A DNA stretch of 64,000 bases from Sapria himalayana (Eukaryota; Streptophyta; Magnoliopsida; Malpighiales; Rafflesiaceae): the NCBI GenBank assembly GCA_029783825.1, contig JAREIK010003364.1, positions 62,001 through 126,000 of the forward strand, in the 5' to 3' direction. The position numbers and the translations under genes were made by a program. Below are positions 1 to 12,429 of the stretch, one piece after another (the stretch's first letter is position 1; each line of letters opens with the position of its first letter). The notes below the pieces were generated by a model. That model saw only the letters and a program-made list of their open reading frames with translations. It searched no databases and was not told the origin of the DNA.

Positions 1-1088
1 AAAAAGAGTGCAATGGTACAATATGGTTTTTACAATCATATAGTCTATTCACTCATCAAGAGATGATCCATGGCAAAATCAGTAGGATATTGCTTCTAGT
101 AAGTAGATGAAGGTCTTTCTTACTCACATGGCAAAATTTTATGTGCCAGAGACCAATTTTATTTTTTGATTAATAATATTACATGATCCTTAGGAAATCT
201 TATTAAAAGAGCACAAAGTACACTCTTTTAATCCCTCATAATGACTAATGACCCATTAACTAATTTCAAACAATCATCATTAAAATTACTCACATATCTC
301 ATGTCATCTAACATGCCTATGGAATATTAAATTCGCTTAAATGTCTGGTATATAATGGATATTTTTTCATCATTAGATGATGTCTAGTTTCTACTTGCAT
401 TAAATATCTCTCATGCCTAATATATATGATGTCCATTATTATTATCTATAGTTATTATGTCATAATCACCATGTATGTATATAGTAAAGAAGTCAGTATA
501 CATGGTATTGTAGCATAAAACTTATTTGTCAATAATCTATCACCTTTATGAGAAACTAAATTAGCAGATTTAGCACCATTATTTAGGTTTCATATCACTT
601 TTCAAGATAATATTTGTTTCTCTTTTAGGTTTATCTTTTCTCACTATTAATGTAGTTTTTTAAGAATAGTAGTCATTTTTAACATATCTCATCTTGTTAT
701 TGTGATAAATTTTTGATTACTTTTTTATTTCTTGACTTGTCTTTGAAAAGATATTTTTTTTGTCACTGAGTGTATGCCTAGTAGTTCTACTATGTCATAT
801 AATTATTTGATATCATATAATTATTTGATGTAGAGATAATCACTCATTTTATTTTTTCAAATAGAATAATTAGATACGTATAACTTCATTATCAAAGTGT
901 AGTCCTCCATCATAGAAAATGTCAAATTCAACCATGAATAAATCACACACAAAAATGCACAACTTATCTCTGATATTTGTGACGTTATTGGTATCATAAT
1001 AATTTGATATCACTTTAAAATATCAAATAAATATGATTCGACATGAGTATCACTAAACGGCTTCCTCAATAGATGCTTTGATACTAAT
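1..1088 (-). mobile_element. Ty1/copia fragment A: gag/protease to pre-integrase, cut by left edge
   Basis: Broken minus-strand reading of a copia polyprotein whose later part lies beyond position 1. The peptide SIGMLDDM (300-323), followed by LVNGSLVIMRD (about 231-264), matches the stretch after the copia protease that leads into the GAG-pre-integrase domain. The reading continues down to position 1 through WSLAHKI and MDHLLMS. The same sequence recurs at 42.9-43.14 kb in copia B, so A and B belong to one family. Many stops and frameshifts make it non-functional. The part from about 500 to 1074 should be leader and gag; I can only see basic, Lys-rich patches there. Copia identity is clear, but exact domain limits are not. 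Confidence 0.75.
1075..1086 (-). other. Primer-binding site of copia A
   Basis: On the minus strand this reads TAGTATCAAAGC, matching 10 of 12 bases of TGGTATCAGAGC, the usual plant copia site complementary to initiator tRNA-Met. It fixes the orientation of the element and places the 5' LTR at higher coordinates. A TG, the complement of an LTR-terminal CA, follows at 1089-1090 after a 2-base gap. Confidence 0.65.
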
Positions 1089-2350
1089 TGGTATAAATAA
1101 CACGCTCTCATACTATTTGATTGTATCATGGAGATACTCTGATATTATTATTGGGTAAGTGGTAGGGTTAGTGATTATTCTAAAACTACTAAAAATGTCA
1201 TAAATTATATTTATCTAGTACAACGAAAACTTTTATATTTTCAAGAACCAAGTGAGATTTAATTTTATTTTTTAGAATTGTCCAATTTTCAATATAATAA
1301 ATTATATCCAAATTTTATTTTATTAAGATAATCAAATATAATTAATTCAACATAAAATTCAAAGTAAAATTTACAACCACCGTTTCAAATTAACAAATGG
1401 TAAGGACTTTTGATAGTTATTAATATCCATCAAACACTGAACACACCAAAATTACAAATAAACAAGGCAAATTTATTTAGAATATAAAATTCTAGAAATC
1501 ATAAAATTTAGAACCATTACGTGAACATGAGATTTTGAGTAAAATATTTCAGACATTGTTCCACTATATTCTTTAAGTTAAGTGTTGCTTTCATCAACTT
1601 CGTGCAAGAGTAATCTTTAAATTAAATTCTTGATAAAAGGGAAGTTTTTATCCAAAACTTTTCACACCAACTTCAGTTAGATGACCCGACAGAATGGAAT
1701 GGAATATGTACCTTAATCAATTCTTTGGTTTTATTTTGTTTAACCACAAAACACTGACAAGAAAAAGACATCACCATCTCCTCCCTCTTTTGAAAAATGC
1801 ACATTTATATGTGATTTTTTTCCTTTCTCAGACACTGCAATGCACATTTATGTGACATTTGATTTTATATTTTAGTTTTCATAATATGAAAAATATAATG
1901 TGTTCTTAGTCCACCATGTACTCACAAAAAAAACAAAAAACCAAAAAAATACAAAAAATTAGTAACTAGAAAAATTAAAAATTTTATATAATTATTTAAA
2001 TTAAAGCAAAATCAAACTAAAATACAAATGAAATCAAATTGGTCTACCCAACTTAGTCCACCATGTAGCTATCAGGGTTCATCCTGATAGCTACAAAATT
2101 TAAAATATTTTCTATACCTTAAACCATAACTCTTGAATTCTTAAATTAATGAATCACAAAATAGTGGAATAGTTATCTAATATTTTAATTTTTTTTTCAT
2201 TTATACACAATTTTCACAAAAAAGTGGATATTCCCTATGATGTTGAAAAACTCTATCCATGGTTCTAAAGAAAATAAATTTTATACTAAATCTATAAGTA
2301 TATACAAAGTAATATATGTTAGAAGTATTATAACAAAATTTCAAGAATGA
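1089..2350 (-). mobile_element. 5' LTR of copia A (outer end uncertain)
   Basis: This starts just outside the primer-binding site, as a 5' LTR should. About 1530-2050 aligns by eye with about 39,670-40,290, which follows the RNase H region of the related copia B and should be that element's 3' LTR. Shared stretches include the text around 'agtaaaatatttcagacattgtt' and the A-rich run at 1920-1980. The outer end is not defined; I see no clear TG...CA boundary with a target duplication. The last part overlaps a dispersed repeat (2025-2347). Confidence 0.5.
2025..2347. repeat. Dispersed repeat R1, copy 1
   Basis: About 320 bp align collinearly with 35,561-35,878. Shared blocks include 'atcaaattggtctac', 'ccttaaaccataactcttga', 'gatattccctatg' and 'ttcaagaa'. 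The two copies are in the same orientation with only small indels. Here it lies at the outer side of the copia A LTR and may be part of it. No coding potential. Confidence 0.7.
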
Positions 2351-2359
2351 CTTTTGGAA

Positions 2360-2555
2360 GTCATATGCACATTTATGTGCCATCTCAACTTTTTCTCTCC
2401 TTATTTATTATTCCTTTTTCATTCCTTCTCAACATACAATTTTCTTCATTTACATAGTTTTTATGAAATCTTATGATATTTATTACTAAAACAAAATCGA
2501 CACTTAATGAATTTCATCAGACTTAATAAGTATTTGACGTATAATAAAAAATCAT
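2360..2555. other. AT-rich spacer
   Basis: Between the R1 repeat and the SINE-like array. I see no gene, repeat boundary or regulatory signal. Confidence 0.5.
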
Positions 2556-3272
2556 ACTCAGAGCACAAGCCTCCCTTCCTCGACACATGATAAGGTAGGT
2601 TAAGATCTTGACGACTTAGAAAATCAGAGAGACTATATTTGGACTTGAACTTGAGACCTACCATTTTAGATGAAAATACTTGTCATCATATCAAAGCACG
2701 ACTTCTTAACCCATGATAGAATAAGAAAATAAAAAGCTTGAAAAAAGCACTATGCAAGTGAAGAAATATGAAATAAGGAGAAAAAAAATAGAAGATAGTA
2801 CTAAGAGCACAAGTCTCCTGCTTAAAACAGGATCTGGGAAAGGTTAAGGTCTCGACGGCCTAGAAAATTAGAGAGACTATATCTTATGCGGCTCAAACTC
2901 GAAACCTATCTTCCTTAGATACTTGTCATCAATACCAAAACATGACTTCTTAACTCATGAAAGAATACAAAAATAAAAAGTTTGAAGAACGCACTATGCA
3001 AGGAAAGAAATATGAAATAAGTAGACAAAATAAGAGAGCATACTCAAAGTATAAGTATCCTACTTGACAAAGAACCTAAGAAAGGTTAAGATCTCAATGG
3101 CTGAGAAAATCAGAAAGACTGTATCTGATGAGGCTTAAACTCGAGACATATCATTCTTAAATGAAAATACTTATCATCACACCAAAACATGACTTCTTTA
3201 CTAATGAAAGAATAAGAAAACAAAAAGATTGAACACATTATGCAAGTGACAAAATATGAAACAAGGCAAATA
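2556..3272 (-). repeat. Three tandem copies of a 243-bp SINE-like unit
   Basis: Copies begin at 2556, 2800 and 3042 (spacings 244 and 242). Each contains 'actcagagcacaagcctcc'-like starts, 'gaaaatcagagagactatat' and 'catgacttctta'. On the minus strand every copy carries a motif like GGTCTCAAGTTCAAGTCC (about 2643-2660), close to a pol III B box (GGTTCRANNCC), downstream of a possible A box around GGTATGATGACAAG. This suggests a tRNA-derived SINE, inferred from motif and spacing only. The array ends immediately next to the stop of the PPR pseudogene. Confidence 0.55.
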
Positions 3273-3274
3273 AT

Positions 3275-5020
3275 TTATATCCATTGGTTTTTATTAGATC
3301 TCATTTTTCTCTTTCTATACATTTCTTGCAACATATTCTCTACATTGCCCTTATTTGTTGATTGAACAAAAGTACGACAAATCAAAGAAATGGTTTCTTT
3401 AGTTGGAACAAAGTGTTTCTCATCCATCTCTTTGAATAATGATTTTGCTTCATCTTGAAATCTCTTCTTTGAAGTCTCATCAACCTTTTGATTGTTCAAT
3501 AAGTTGCAAAACCCACAAATCAACCTTTGATTGAACCCTCAAATCACAGAATTGAGGGGCACCCTTATAGCTTGCATTTCTTTCCAAATCTCTCTAGCTC
3601 GATCCATCTTTCCCACCTCAGCAAAGTATCCAATAAGCACATTACAAGTGCTAGTTTTGGGCAAAAACCCTTTGCTTCTCATTTCAAAATAAAGCCTCAT
3701 TGCCTCCTTCATCCTCCCCATCTTACCAAAACAAGAGATCGATATATCATATGTTGAGCCATGGATTTTATCCCATATCACTTAATTTTCTCAAACAATG
3801 TGCTTGCCTCTCTTACTAATCGAGCACCCACAAGTGCCCCCAATAGAGATTAAATGTTGTAACATTTGGTAGGACATCATTATCTAGCATCTCCATGTAC
3901 AATTCAAATCCATGCTTCACATGAGTGGCTTCGCAACATCTACGAATAAGTGCATTGTAAGTAGTTGTATTAGGTCGAATTCTATCTTTCAACATGTCAT
4001 GAAACACAAAGGTGGCCTTCCTAATCATTCCTAACCTACATAACACCACAATGAGACTATTATATGCTTCTCGATTGAGCTTAAGCCCCATGCCAACTAG
4101 TAGATGGTGAATTTGCATGATTTTATGAGCTCTTCTATCTTTAGAGATTGCATTAAGGAGAAGTCTATGGGCGATCACGTTGGGGCGAATACCCAAGATC
4201 TACATTTCATTTAAGACACCCAATGCCTTTTGGAGGTCACCCACTCGAAGAAACCCTCCTACTAGAGCATTACAAGTAATTGAATTTGGCATCAAATTTG
4301 AATCTTTCATCTCCTCCCATATGCCTAAGGCTCTCTCCATTCTTCCTTGCTTGAAATGAGCATGAATCATGGTGTTGAAGGTGACAAGATCATAAGCAAA
4401 GCCCAACTCCTTGATTCCATTATAAATGGAGTTTGCTTCGTATTTTCCAAGCTTTGAAAGGCCATTAATCAGCACATTGTAAGCAACCACATCAAGTGGT
4501 ATCCCCCTTCCCATCATTTCTTCAACAATGTTCATAGCAGAAGACTCATTTCCTGCCTTAAAGAAGCAATCCATTAGCGATGTGTAATTAACACGATTAA
4601 GTGGCAAGCCCTTAGATATCATCCCTTTGAACAATCCTTCAAATTGCTCAAATTTTTTACTTTTTTTGAAGTTGTTTAGCAGAGAATCAACCACGTGACA
4701 GCTTTCCTTCAACCCTTTTGATTTCATTTCCTTGTAGAGAAGTATAGCAGTTTATTCTTTACCAGCCTTGAAGCAGCCAAAGATGAAGGTAGAATAGTTA
4801 TAAGCATTCAGGCAAATGTCCTCGTCCAGCATCTTCTTCATCACATCAACTGCTTCATTCACCAATCCTTTCTTCGCGTAGCCATTTATCACTCAGAATA
4901 AGTGACCACATTTGTCAGAACATGGCGCCTCTCCATTTCTTGCAGCAGAGACTCTGCTCCATCCATGTCTCCTGCCTTGCAGCACCCATCAATCAGGGCC
5001 GTATACTTGATAGCCATTTC
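3275..5020 (-). pseudogene. PPR pseudogene similar to Arabidopsis At5g14770 (5'-truncated)
   Basis: Decayed P-class pentatricopeptide-repeat gene. Members of this family bind organellar RNA; the Arabidopsis relative is annotated as mitochondrial. About 580 codons remain, with typical repeat phrases: YTALIDGCCKAGDMDGAESL, VVAYNVLINGLSKLGK, VTFNTMIHAHFKQGRMERAL, TYNALIRRCCEA, STCNVLIGYFAEVGKMDRA. The order and tail (HFVPTKETISLICRTF, then MYRKRKMRSN) follow the C-terminal part of At5g14770 as I remember it. Lesions: frameshift and stop near 4889-4895, TAA at 4752-4754, TAG at 4200-4202, frameshift near 3847-3850, frameshift near 3778-3782, TGA at 3539-3541; terminal stop 3275-3277. The N-terminal half and transit peptide are missing; above 5020 the sequence turns abruptly AT-rich. 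PPR identity is very sure; the specific orthologue is likely. Confidence 0.9.
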
Positions 5021-5828
5021 TTACATAATATTCAACAAATGAGGTATACTAGGACTCTATCATATGTTTTTTTTTCAATTTGATAAATATTATACATAAG
5101 TCTTTCTTATTTTCAATTTATTTCTTAATTAATTATTTTACTAAATAGCTAGCCTTCATAGTAGATTAACTTGATATATATGAAATATGATTCTCTGAAA
5201 TCTTCATTTTTATTCTTAATCTATATTTATTTTTTTTTCAAAATTTCATATCAAGACTCTTTGAGATTAATACCTCGGTAGTTTTTATATTCTTGAATAT
5301 TTCACTTATTCTTATAAATCAGAATTATAATGTTTGACTCTACTTATTTGATATCTTTTTTGTCTTCATGATCTTGTTAAGCAATCTAAATCATAATAAT
5401 TTTTTCTCCTTCATTATCCTTCATACTTCAATAGGGATATTGTACAGTCATATGATTTTTTGGTATTCATTTTCTTGAAACATTTATAATCTTTATGGTT
5501 TTGTATTGGCTACACATTTAAAGTTATTTAGTTATATAGCAACCTCAAAATTCAAATATTAATTTGTAATTTGTAATTTGTTTTATAAGATAATGAAAAT
5601 ATATCTTTCAACTCTTTATGTCTTCATTTTTTATTAAAATCTGATTATTTTTAGTCATAATACAGTTTATCTTACAAATGCATGGTCATATTGTTTCTTA
5701 TCCTAACTAAATTATAAATTTCATTTTCTTTGTATTTTGCAGTTTATCATACAACTCATATATGCTGGAAATTTTAATTTAATTAACTAATATTTTAGCT
5801 TTCTTTATGTTTGGTGCTAATTAAAAAT
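5021..5828. other. AT-rich non-coding stretch
   Basis: No PPR sequence continues here, although the gene's 5' half would be expected. No repeat partner or signal recognised. The truncation point of the PPR gene lies at its lower edge. Confidence 0.5.
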
Positions 5829-5970
5829 TAATATATATATATATATATATATATATTTTATATAGGTTGTGTGTGTGTGTGTGTGTGTGTATGCTTATAT
5901 ATGTATGTTTTGAAAACATTTATATATATGGATTTATATATAAGTTTTAAAGAATGTTTAGATATATAAT

Positions 5971-6029
<59 letters not shown>

Positions 6030-6060
6030 ACATGTGTCTACTTATATGTATATATATTAT
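5829..6060. repeat. (AT)n and (GT)n microsatellites
   Basis: (AT)n at 5830-5856, (GT)n at about 5867-5890 and a (TG) run of about 22 units at 5981-6025, separated by imperfect TA-rich sequence. Short open frames across this stretch are repeat artefacts. Confidence 0.9.
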
Positions 6061-6089
6061 ATATTATATACTTAGAGTCTTATATATAT

Positions 6090-6570
6090 ATATCCTGGCA
6101 GAATTTATGGTTTTTTTTAGAACCATAACTTTTGACTAGAAAGAATTACAAATACATTTACTCGAGCTACAACTATTTCTAGAGTTGCACCTCTTTACTC
6201 CAAATAAAAAACCAGAGTCGTAGCTATTCTCAGTGCCGCAACTTTGGGTTACATAGTAGATATACATGAACCATGATAATTTTTATTGCCATGAAGTCGT
6301 GTTATAGAGTTAGAGGTGTCAACGGGTTCGAACAGTCCAAGTAAGGAGTGAGGCACATTACGATTCAGGTGTGCCTGACATGACATGACCTAGTTCAAAG
6401 ATGTGCCTAGATAAGTCTCATCTCTCATGTCATCCAATGGCATGGCTCGAGTAATGTTTGGCCAGAGTTCCTGGCTAGTATGGACTTGACCCAATCTAAG
6501 TTGGTCATGTTCAATCCAACTGCAACTTGGCATGACCTAGTATGATCAAGAAATATCAATACGAATTTTA
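6090..6570. mobile_element. Fragment of gypsy-type LTR with hAT-like insertion
   Basis: The stretch from 'accataacttttgactagaaag' through 'ctttgggttacatagta' matches the starts of the repeats at about 9,660 and 15,480, which I interpret as LTRs of the non-autonomous gypsy element. It is a third, partial copy. At 6311 a sequence TAGAGGTGTCAACGGG resembles the left end of plant hAT elements, followed by the 'cccaagtaaggagtgaggcac' type of text seen in the other copies. No right end of the hAT element is visible. Confidence 0.5.
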
Positions 6571-7239
6571 ACCCAAATCCTTCAACTAATTGAAACTAAC
6601 TAAAATCATGAAATTCGAGTTTCACTCAAGTTGAATTCTAGTAGGGTTGGATTGGATCTAGCCATCGAGATGAGTAATTAGATGTATTGAAAGAATAAAA
6701 AATTAATATAAAATAAATATATTTATTATATTTACATTAAAATATAAAAAAATAGAGTTGTAACATTAATATCTTATTTTTATTAGGACAAAATATAATT
6801 TTTTTATTAATTAATTATTCGAAATTTAAATAATATAATTTTATAAAATTAATAAATTATTTGTATAATTTAGATATGATCCCCACATATGGTAAAAAAA
6901 AAATACATAGGTATGATATACAAATAAAAGCAAACTGATATGTTGTTCTACCCAAATTTTAAAAAAAAATCATTTCCGCTTTGAAACCTAAACTTGCACC
7001 AAAGTATTTATTACCCCAAACAAAATTTATACAAAAAAAAAAAGCACATCTCCTTTTCTCTTTTCTCTCAAGCTAAATAAATCATGGTTGTTATATAATC
7101 TTATTCTCCATTCTCTTCGCATCAAATTGTAACATTAATTGTTTATTTTTTTTTAATGTTCACTTGCAAAAACATTATCCATTAAGGATATTAGCAAATT
7201 CAATCCTAGTACATGAAAATCTTATGTTTATCAGTTTAT

Positions 7240-7813
7240 TACTTAGACACACACACACACACACTTATATGTTGCCAAATATACAACAATATATAACTAT
7301 ATATATAGACATATCTAGTATTATATATATATATATATAATTATACATGTCCACTATATATGGAACACGTGTATAATCCTATGCATATACACTTGGATAT
7401 ATACAAGTGCATATATACACTAATAAACATGTATTACAATTATTATTAGATGTATGTAAGCCTATATATACACTTAAACACTATTGTACATATATTGTAC
7501 ATAGTAGTCTAAAAGTGTGCATATATAGACATATTTAATGTTGTATATAGATATATGTATAATGTATATAGATCAATGAATGTATGTAACTATATACACC
7601 AATAGATTATGGCTATTTATATTCTTATATACTATTATATATATATATATGATTATATGAGCATATATGTATAGGAATATATACTATGGTCTGTATACAT
7701 ATAGGCACAAGTAGTATCTATGCATATTATATATAGACACACACAATAAAACATTATACATAAATTCATGTTTAAACATTATTGTTTAAACATTTATGCA
7801 AACTATTATACAT

Positions 7814-7846
<33 letters not shown>

Positions 7847-9640
7847 TATATATAAAAGCAGTATATAGGTATGTTTATATAAATATAGACATATAATTTA
7901 ATATTGTTTTAACGTATATTTATGTTCTTATCTATAAATACTTATATATTGCTTTCTATAGTAATTTGTGTGCAAGAAGCCTATATATATACACACCTGG
8001 ACATTGTTGTGTGCGTGCGTGCGTGTGTGTATATTGATAGATATGGGACTTTATACAAGTGTGTTTGTATATATAGACATTTAGTGTTGTATATATATAA
8101 ATGTATATCTAATATGTATTTATGTAGCTATACATATATACAACAATATAGAATTAAGGCTATATGTTGTGTGGTGTGTGTGTGTATATATATATACATA
8201 TATATTATCATCTATGCTCTTAGTGAATATTAAAAAAAATTATTTAATAATCAATTAGGTAACAAAAATACTGCAGCTCTTGAAGAGGACATCATGATTC
8301 AAACACTTAACAATATATCATTAATTGCAATTTCAACCACCAAACGATAAACATCAAATCATATCACTAACAAAAATAAACGAGTAGTATATATATACAT
8401 TTATATATGTATACATAAACATTCACACACACACACACACAAATATATATAGTTAAAAATATATAGAAATGCTTCTAGATATTTATATATATTATACATA
8501 TTTATATATTATATATATGTTTATATATCTATATATAAACATATAAACATTTACACCACACACACACATACTTAATTGGTGCTTATAATTAGATAGTTGG
8601 AGGTGCAATTAACATTGCTTAGCAAATGGATTTATGCCATATTTCCTACTGATATTCCATATTGTTTGTACTCCAATTGAATAATTATTCATATTTTTTT
8701 TAAATTTGTTGCAATTTTATGGAGGGGGAAAAATTGAGTTTTTGATTTTCATTGTACCAACACAAAAATATTTTATGTTTTGGTATTTTTTAAAATATTA
8801 AAATTTTAGGAATTATTTTTTAAATATTTTTAACCATTGCACCTAAACATAAGAATCCCTGATTAATATAAAGAAATATTAAATTTCATTTTAAATATAC
8901 TGCGTATAATGTTTTAAAACACAAAACTAAAAAATATTTACAAAAACATACCTCAAATTTTGATAATTAAAATAAAATTACACCAAAATATAACATATTT
9001 AGATTTTAGTACACTATGAAATAAAAATCAATTTTGCAACTGCATTTATATAGGTCTGCATTTAATAAACAAGTTGATCCTCTTTTTCGATAATAGTAAT
9101 TTTTGAATTCAAATGTTATTTTTCAAGAAAGATCAAAAATTATTTTCATTTTTTTTAAAACTGATATAAATATATATATTTACGTTTATATAATTATATA
9201 TGTATAAATCTATAAATTTATAATTAAATACATAAATATAATTATATAAATCTATATAAATGTATATAGATACTTATATAAAACATATATATATAAACAT
9301 AAATAAATAAATAAATATATATATATATATATAATTAAGGTTATATATAGATATTTAGATATATAAGTTTACTTATATAAGTTTATATATATATATGGTT
9401 ATACATATAAATACACACACCCACCCACACACATATATATAGGTTTATATTTATACTATATATATAATTAAGGTTATATATAGACATTTAGATATATAAG
9501 TTTACTTATATAAGTTTTATATATATATGGTTTTACATATAAATACACACACACCCACCCACACACACACAATATATAGGTTTTATTTATACTATATATA
9601 TATATATATATATAAGTTATCACAAATGTTTAGATATATA
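7240..9640. repeat. Microsatellite-rich cluster in U1
   Basis: Mixed (CA), (TG), (TA), (CATA) and (GTGC) tracts, for example (CA)n 7246-7262, (CATA)n about 7811-7840, GTGC/GTGT at 8008-8030, (AC)n 8423-8442 and (TA)n around 9310-9332, spaced by recurring words such as 'acatatatgtatag'. Non-repetitive islands at 8220-8400 and 8580-9160 match U2 well. A 115-bp piece around 9330-9445 ('taaggttatatatagacatttag') is repeated at about 9470-9580. No coding potential. Confidence 0.85.
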
Positions 9641-9659
9641 GTGATATAAATGAGTATAT

Positions 9660-12200
9660 ATACTAATATATATCCTAACATAAGTAATTATTTTTTTAGC
9701 ACAATGACTTTTGACTACAAAGAGTTACAAAAACTATTTATTCAAACTGCAACTATTTTTAAAGTTATAATTCTTTGCTCCAAAGAAAAGACTAAAATTG
9801 AGTATATTCCCAATACCTTGATTTTGGGTTACATAGTAAAAATGCATGAGCCATGAGAATTTTTATTGCCATGAATTCAAATTACAAAGTTCGAGGTGTC
9901 TACTGGTTTGGGCAGCCCAAGTAAGGCACGAGGCACAAAATGATTTTGATATGCTTGGAATGGTATGACCCAGTTTAGAGACATGCCTAGACCAGTCTCA
10001 TGTTGACCCACGAGGCCCAAAATTCAAAGTTAGCTTGGCCAAGCTTAACCTAATTGGTATGACTCGGTATGACATGGCATGATCTAACATAACCCAAGAA
10101 AAGTCATGCCAATGGGCTATTATGGGCTGTCCACTAGCACAGCATGTTGGTCTAGTTGGACCTAAAACTGGGTCATTTCGATATAACAACACCTATTTGA
10201 CACCTTTACACATAGTAGAACTATATGACTCATAGTCATTGTTAATACCATGACTTTGTATTATAAAAAAATGTACGAGCTAGATATTTCTATTGCCATG
10301 ACAAACTAAAATAAGAAAGAGACCAAAACCATGATTATTCTTTAGTATTGTAACTTTGTGTTACATAAAGACAAATCTAAAATCACGACTCTTCACTAAT
10401 ACCATGCCTTCTTATTTGAAAAATTCACACAATTGTTTTAGTATAAATCAGAACATAGAGCCAAAAACAAAAGAGGAGCGATGACATGACCAAAGAGGTG
10501 AAAAACTATGATTTTGTATAAAAAAGTGCTCAATCCCTGGAGAGATTCATGAGCAAAGACGTGATACAATGTACAAGCATAAACCCTAAAGGAAGAGCAT
10601 AAATTCTCACTATCACCTAGGGGCAGATTTGAGTTACACATAAATTTTGTGGGTTTAGAATTTTAATTTCTAGATACTTTTGAAGGTTACCATTTGGATT
10701 CTATAATTTTTACAATATATATTTCAAATTCTCTCATATAAATTTTTCTCTAACGTTCAACTAAATTGAGGTCTTTTACTAGTGTATTTTATTTTTTGAG
10801 ATATATATATATATAATTAATGAATTTTATGTATGAAACTAAATTAAGGTCGACAAAATTTGAGGAAGGCTAAATTATCTCATATACAATCTTTTCTAAT
10901 GTCTGGCTAAATTGAGGTTGTATCAATTTTATTTGAAACTATAATTAAAATTTTATTGTAAGTATATTTGTGATATTATTGTGATAGATAGAAATAGGTA
11001 AGTCATAAAGCACAATCATGTATTAATATTGTAAGGAAGTGATAAGCCCTTTTAAAATTATGTTGATTGTGAGAGACACACTTATATAATAAAACCTGAC
11101 ATTGAGGTAAAATTAATCATGTAAGTATGATGCCTATGAAATAAAAAATATGAACACTTTTATAGGTCAATCCCATTATATATATCCAATATGTACTAAT
11201 CCTCAATTGATATGACATTTTATAAAATATTTTTCCAAGAGTTTTACATTTAGTGTGTGAGTCCCATGTCATCTTGGTAGATGATGATGAGTATGCCATG
11301 AAAAATATGCGAGTCGAGGTGACTCATAATGTGGTGATGGTCATGTGAGTTACTTTTTGTTATTTGATTCCCTATTGATGATATTTGAAAGTAAACATAT
11401 ATTAATTATCATGACTATGATACTTATGAAGCCAAAAGTATAAATACTTTTAATTCCAAATAGTTCACGTCTTTATGATACATGAGGTTGGATAATAAGA
11501 ATGCATATACTAAGCAACCAACAAGGATAGTTGATGTGGTTTGTTAGAGGTAAAGAATTATGAATGACTCTCAAGCATTCATAATTTGCTTTTTTAGTGA
11601 TAAAATGCTCAAGAGATTATTATGAGGGGACCATAATGGGGAAGATCAAATAGATGACAGCCACCTTTTGTGCCAATAGAGAACTAGTATATTTTCACAA
11701 AAATTCAATATTCATTATGTATTGAAGAATAATAATAACCAAATAATTTAGAAAGGTTATTATACATAATAAAATGACCAACCATAGAATTTAAGAGTCT
11801 TACCAAAAATAATTTTATTTTTCTCAATAAATCAATAGTCATCATACTAGTGTTTGATCAAATAGTATATATAATCTCTATTAGAATGTTATTTAAAAAA
11901 AAATTTGCATTACTAGTATTATCAATATACTTAAATAATTATTGTGGAAAAGAGTCCATCTCTCAATGAGCAATTAAGACATTCTCTAATCCTAAAAATT
12001 AATATTATAATAAAGCCAAAATAAGTTTCTAATATAACTACCAGAGATTATTTTGTTTGGCTAGTCAACTTTAGTTGAAATATCTATCCTTGAAAAAAGA
12101 TAATTATGTTCTAGTAGTTTGTATAATAAATTTTTGTACTTTGAATTGCATTAGTCATCTTGTGTTACTTTTTGTGTCCTTTGATTTAATATTTTTTTAT
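9660..12200 (-). mobile_element. Gypsy-type LTR a in U1 (probable 3' LTR)
   Basis: This segment and 15,480-17,560 are direct repeats flanking the gag-protease remnant, so I call them LTRs. Shared blocks: 'acttttgactacaaagagtt' text at the left, 'tgggtttagaattttaatttctag' near 10,650 and 16,195, 'ggctaaattgaggt' phrases, 'ccaccttttgtgccaatag' near 11,660 and 17,103, and the end around 12,120-12,190. Because the coding remnant runs on the minus strand, this left copy should be the 3' LTR. It contains a hAT-like insertion at 9,891-10,209. No exact TG/CA ends were found. Confidence 0.55.
9891..10209. mobile_element. Non-autonomous hAT-like element in U1
   Basis: The left end reads TCGAGGTGTCTACTGG. 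The right end, reverse complemented, reads TGTAAAGGTGTCAAATAGG, giving short inverted ends around AGGTGTC as in many plant hAT elements. The inside has the alternating 'ggcccaa / ggcatgac / cccaagtaaggcacgaggcac' text typical of hAT subterminal repeats. No transposase. The equivalent insertion is present in U2 (23,111-23,530), so it predates the duplication. No clean 8-bp target duplication is visible. Confidence 0.55.
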
Positions 12201-12429
12201 TTTTTAGGCATAGTTTTTGGAGCAAAAACTATATGATTGTACTAATACCTCTTGACCAAGAGATTGAAAGAACTAGAATGATAATTTTGAGACAGAGAGG
12301 TGAGGAAAATTAAGTGAAAGAAACTAGCAGCAATAAAGAATCCTAAGGGAGTGATCAGCAAGATATCCAATGGCCTAGTCATCACCACACCTTGGGAGAC
12401 TATTGGTGGGTTTGTAAATATACATAATG

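Noticed and set aside
5868..6025. Telomere-like or satellite DNA
   Set aside because: The repeats are dinucleotides; no plant telomere motif (TTTAGGG) arrays are present anywhere in the window.
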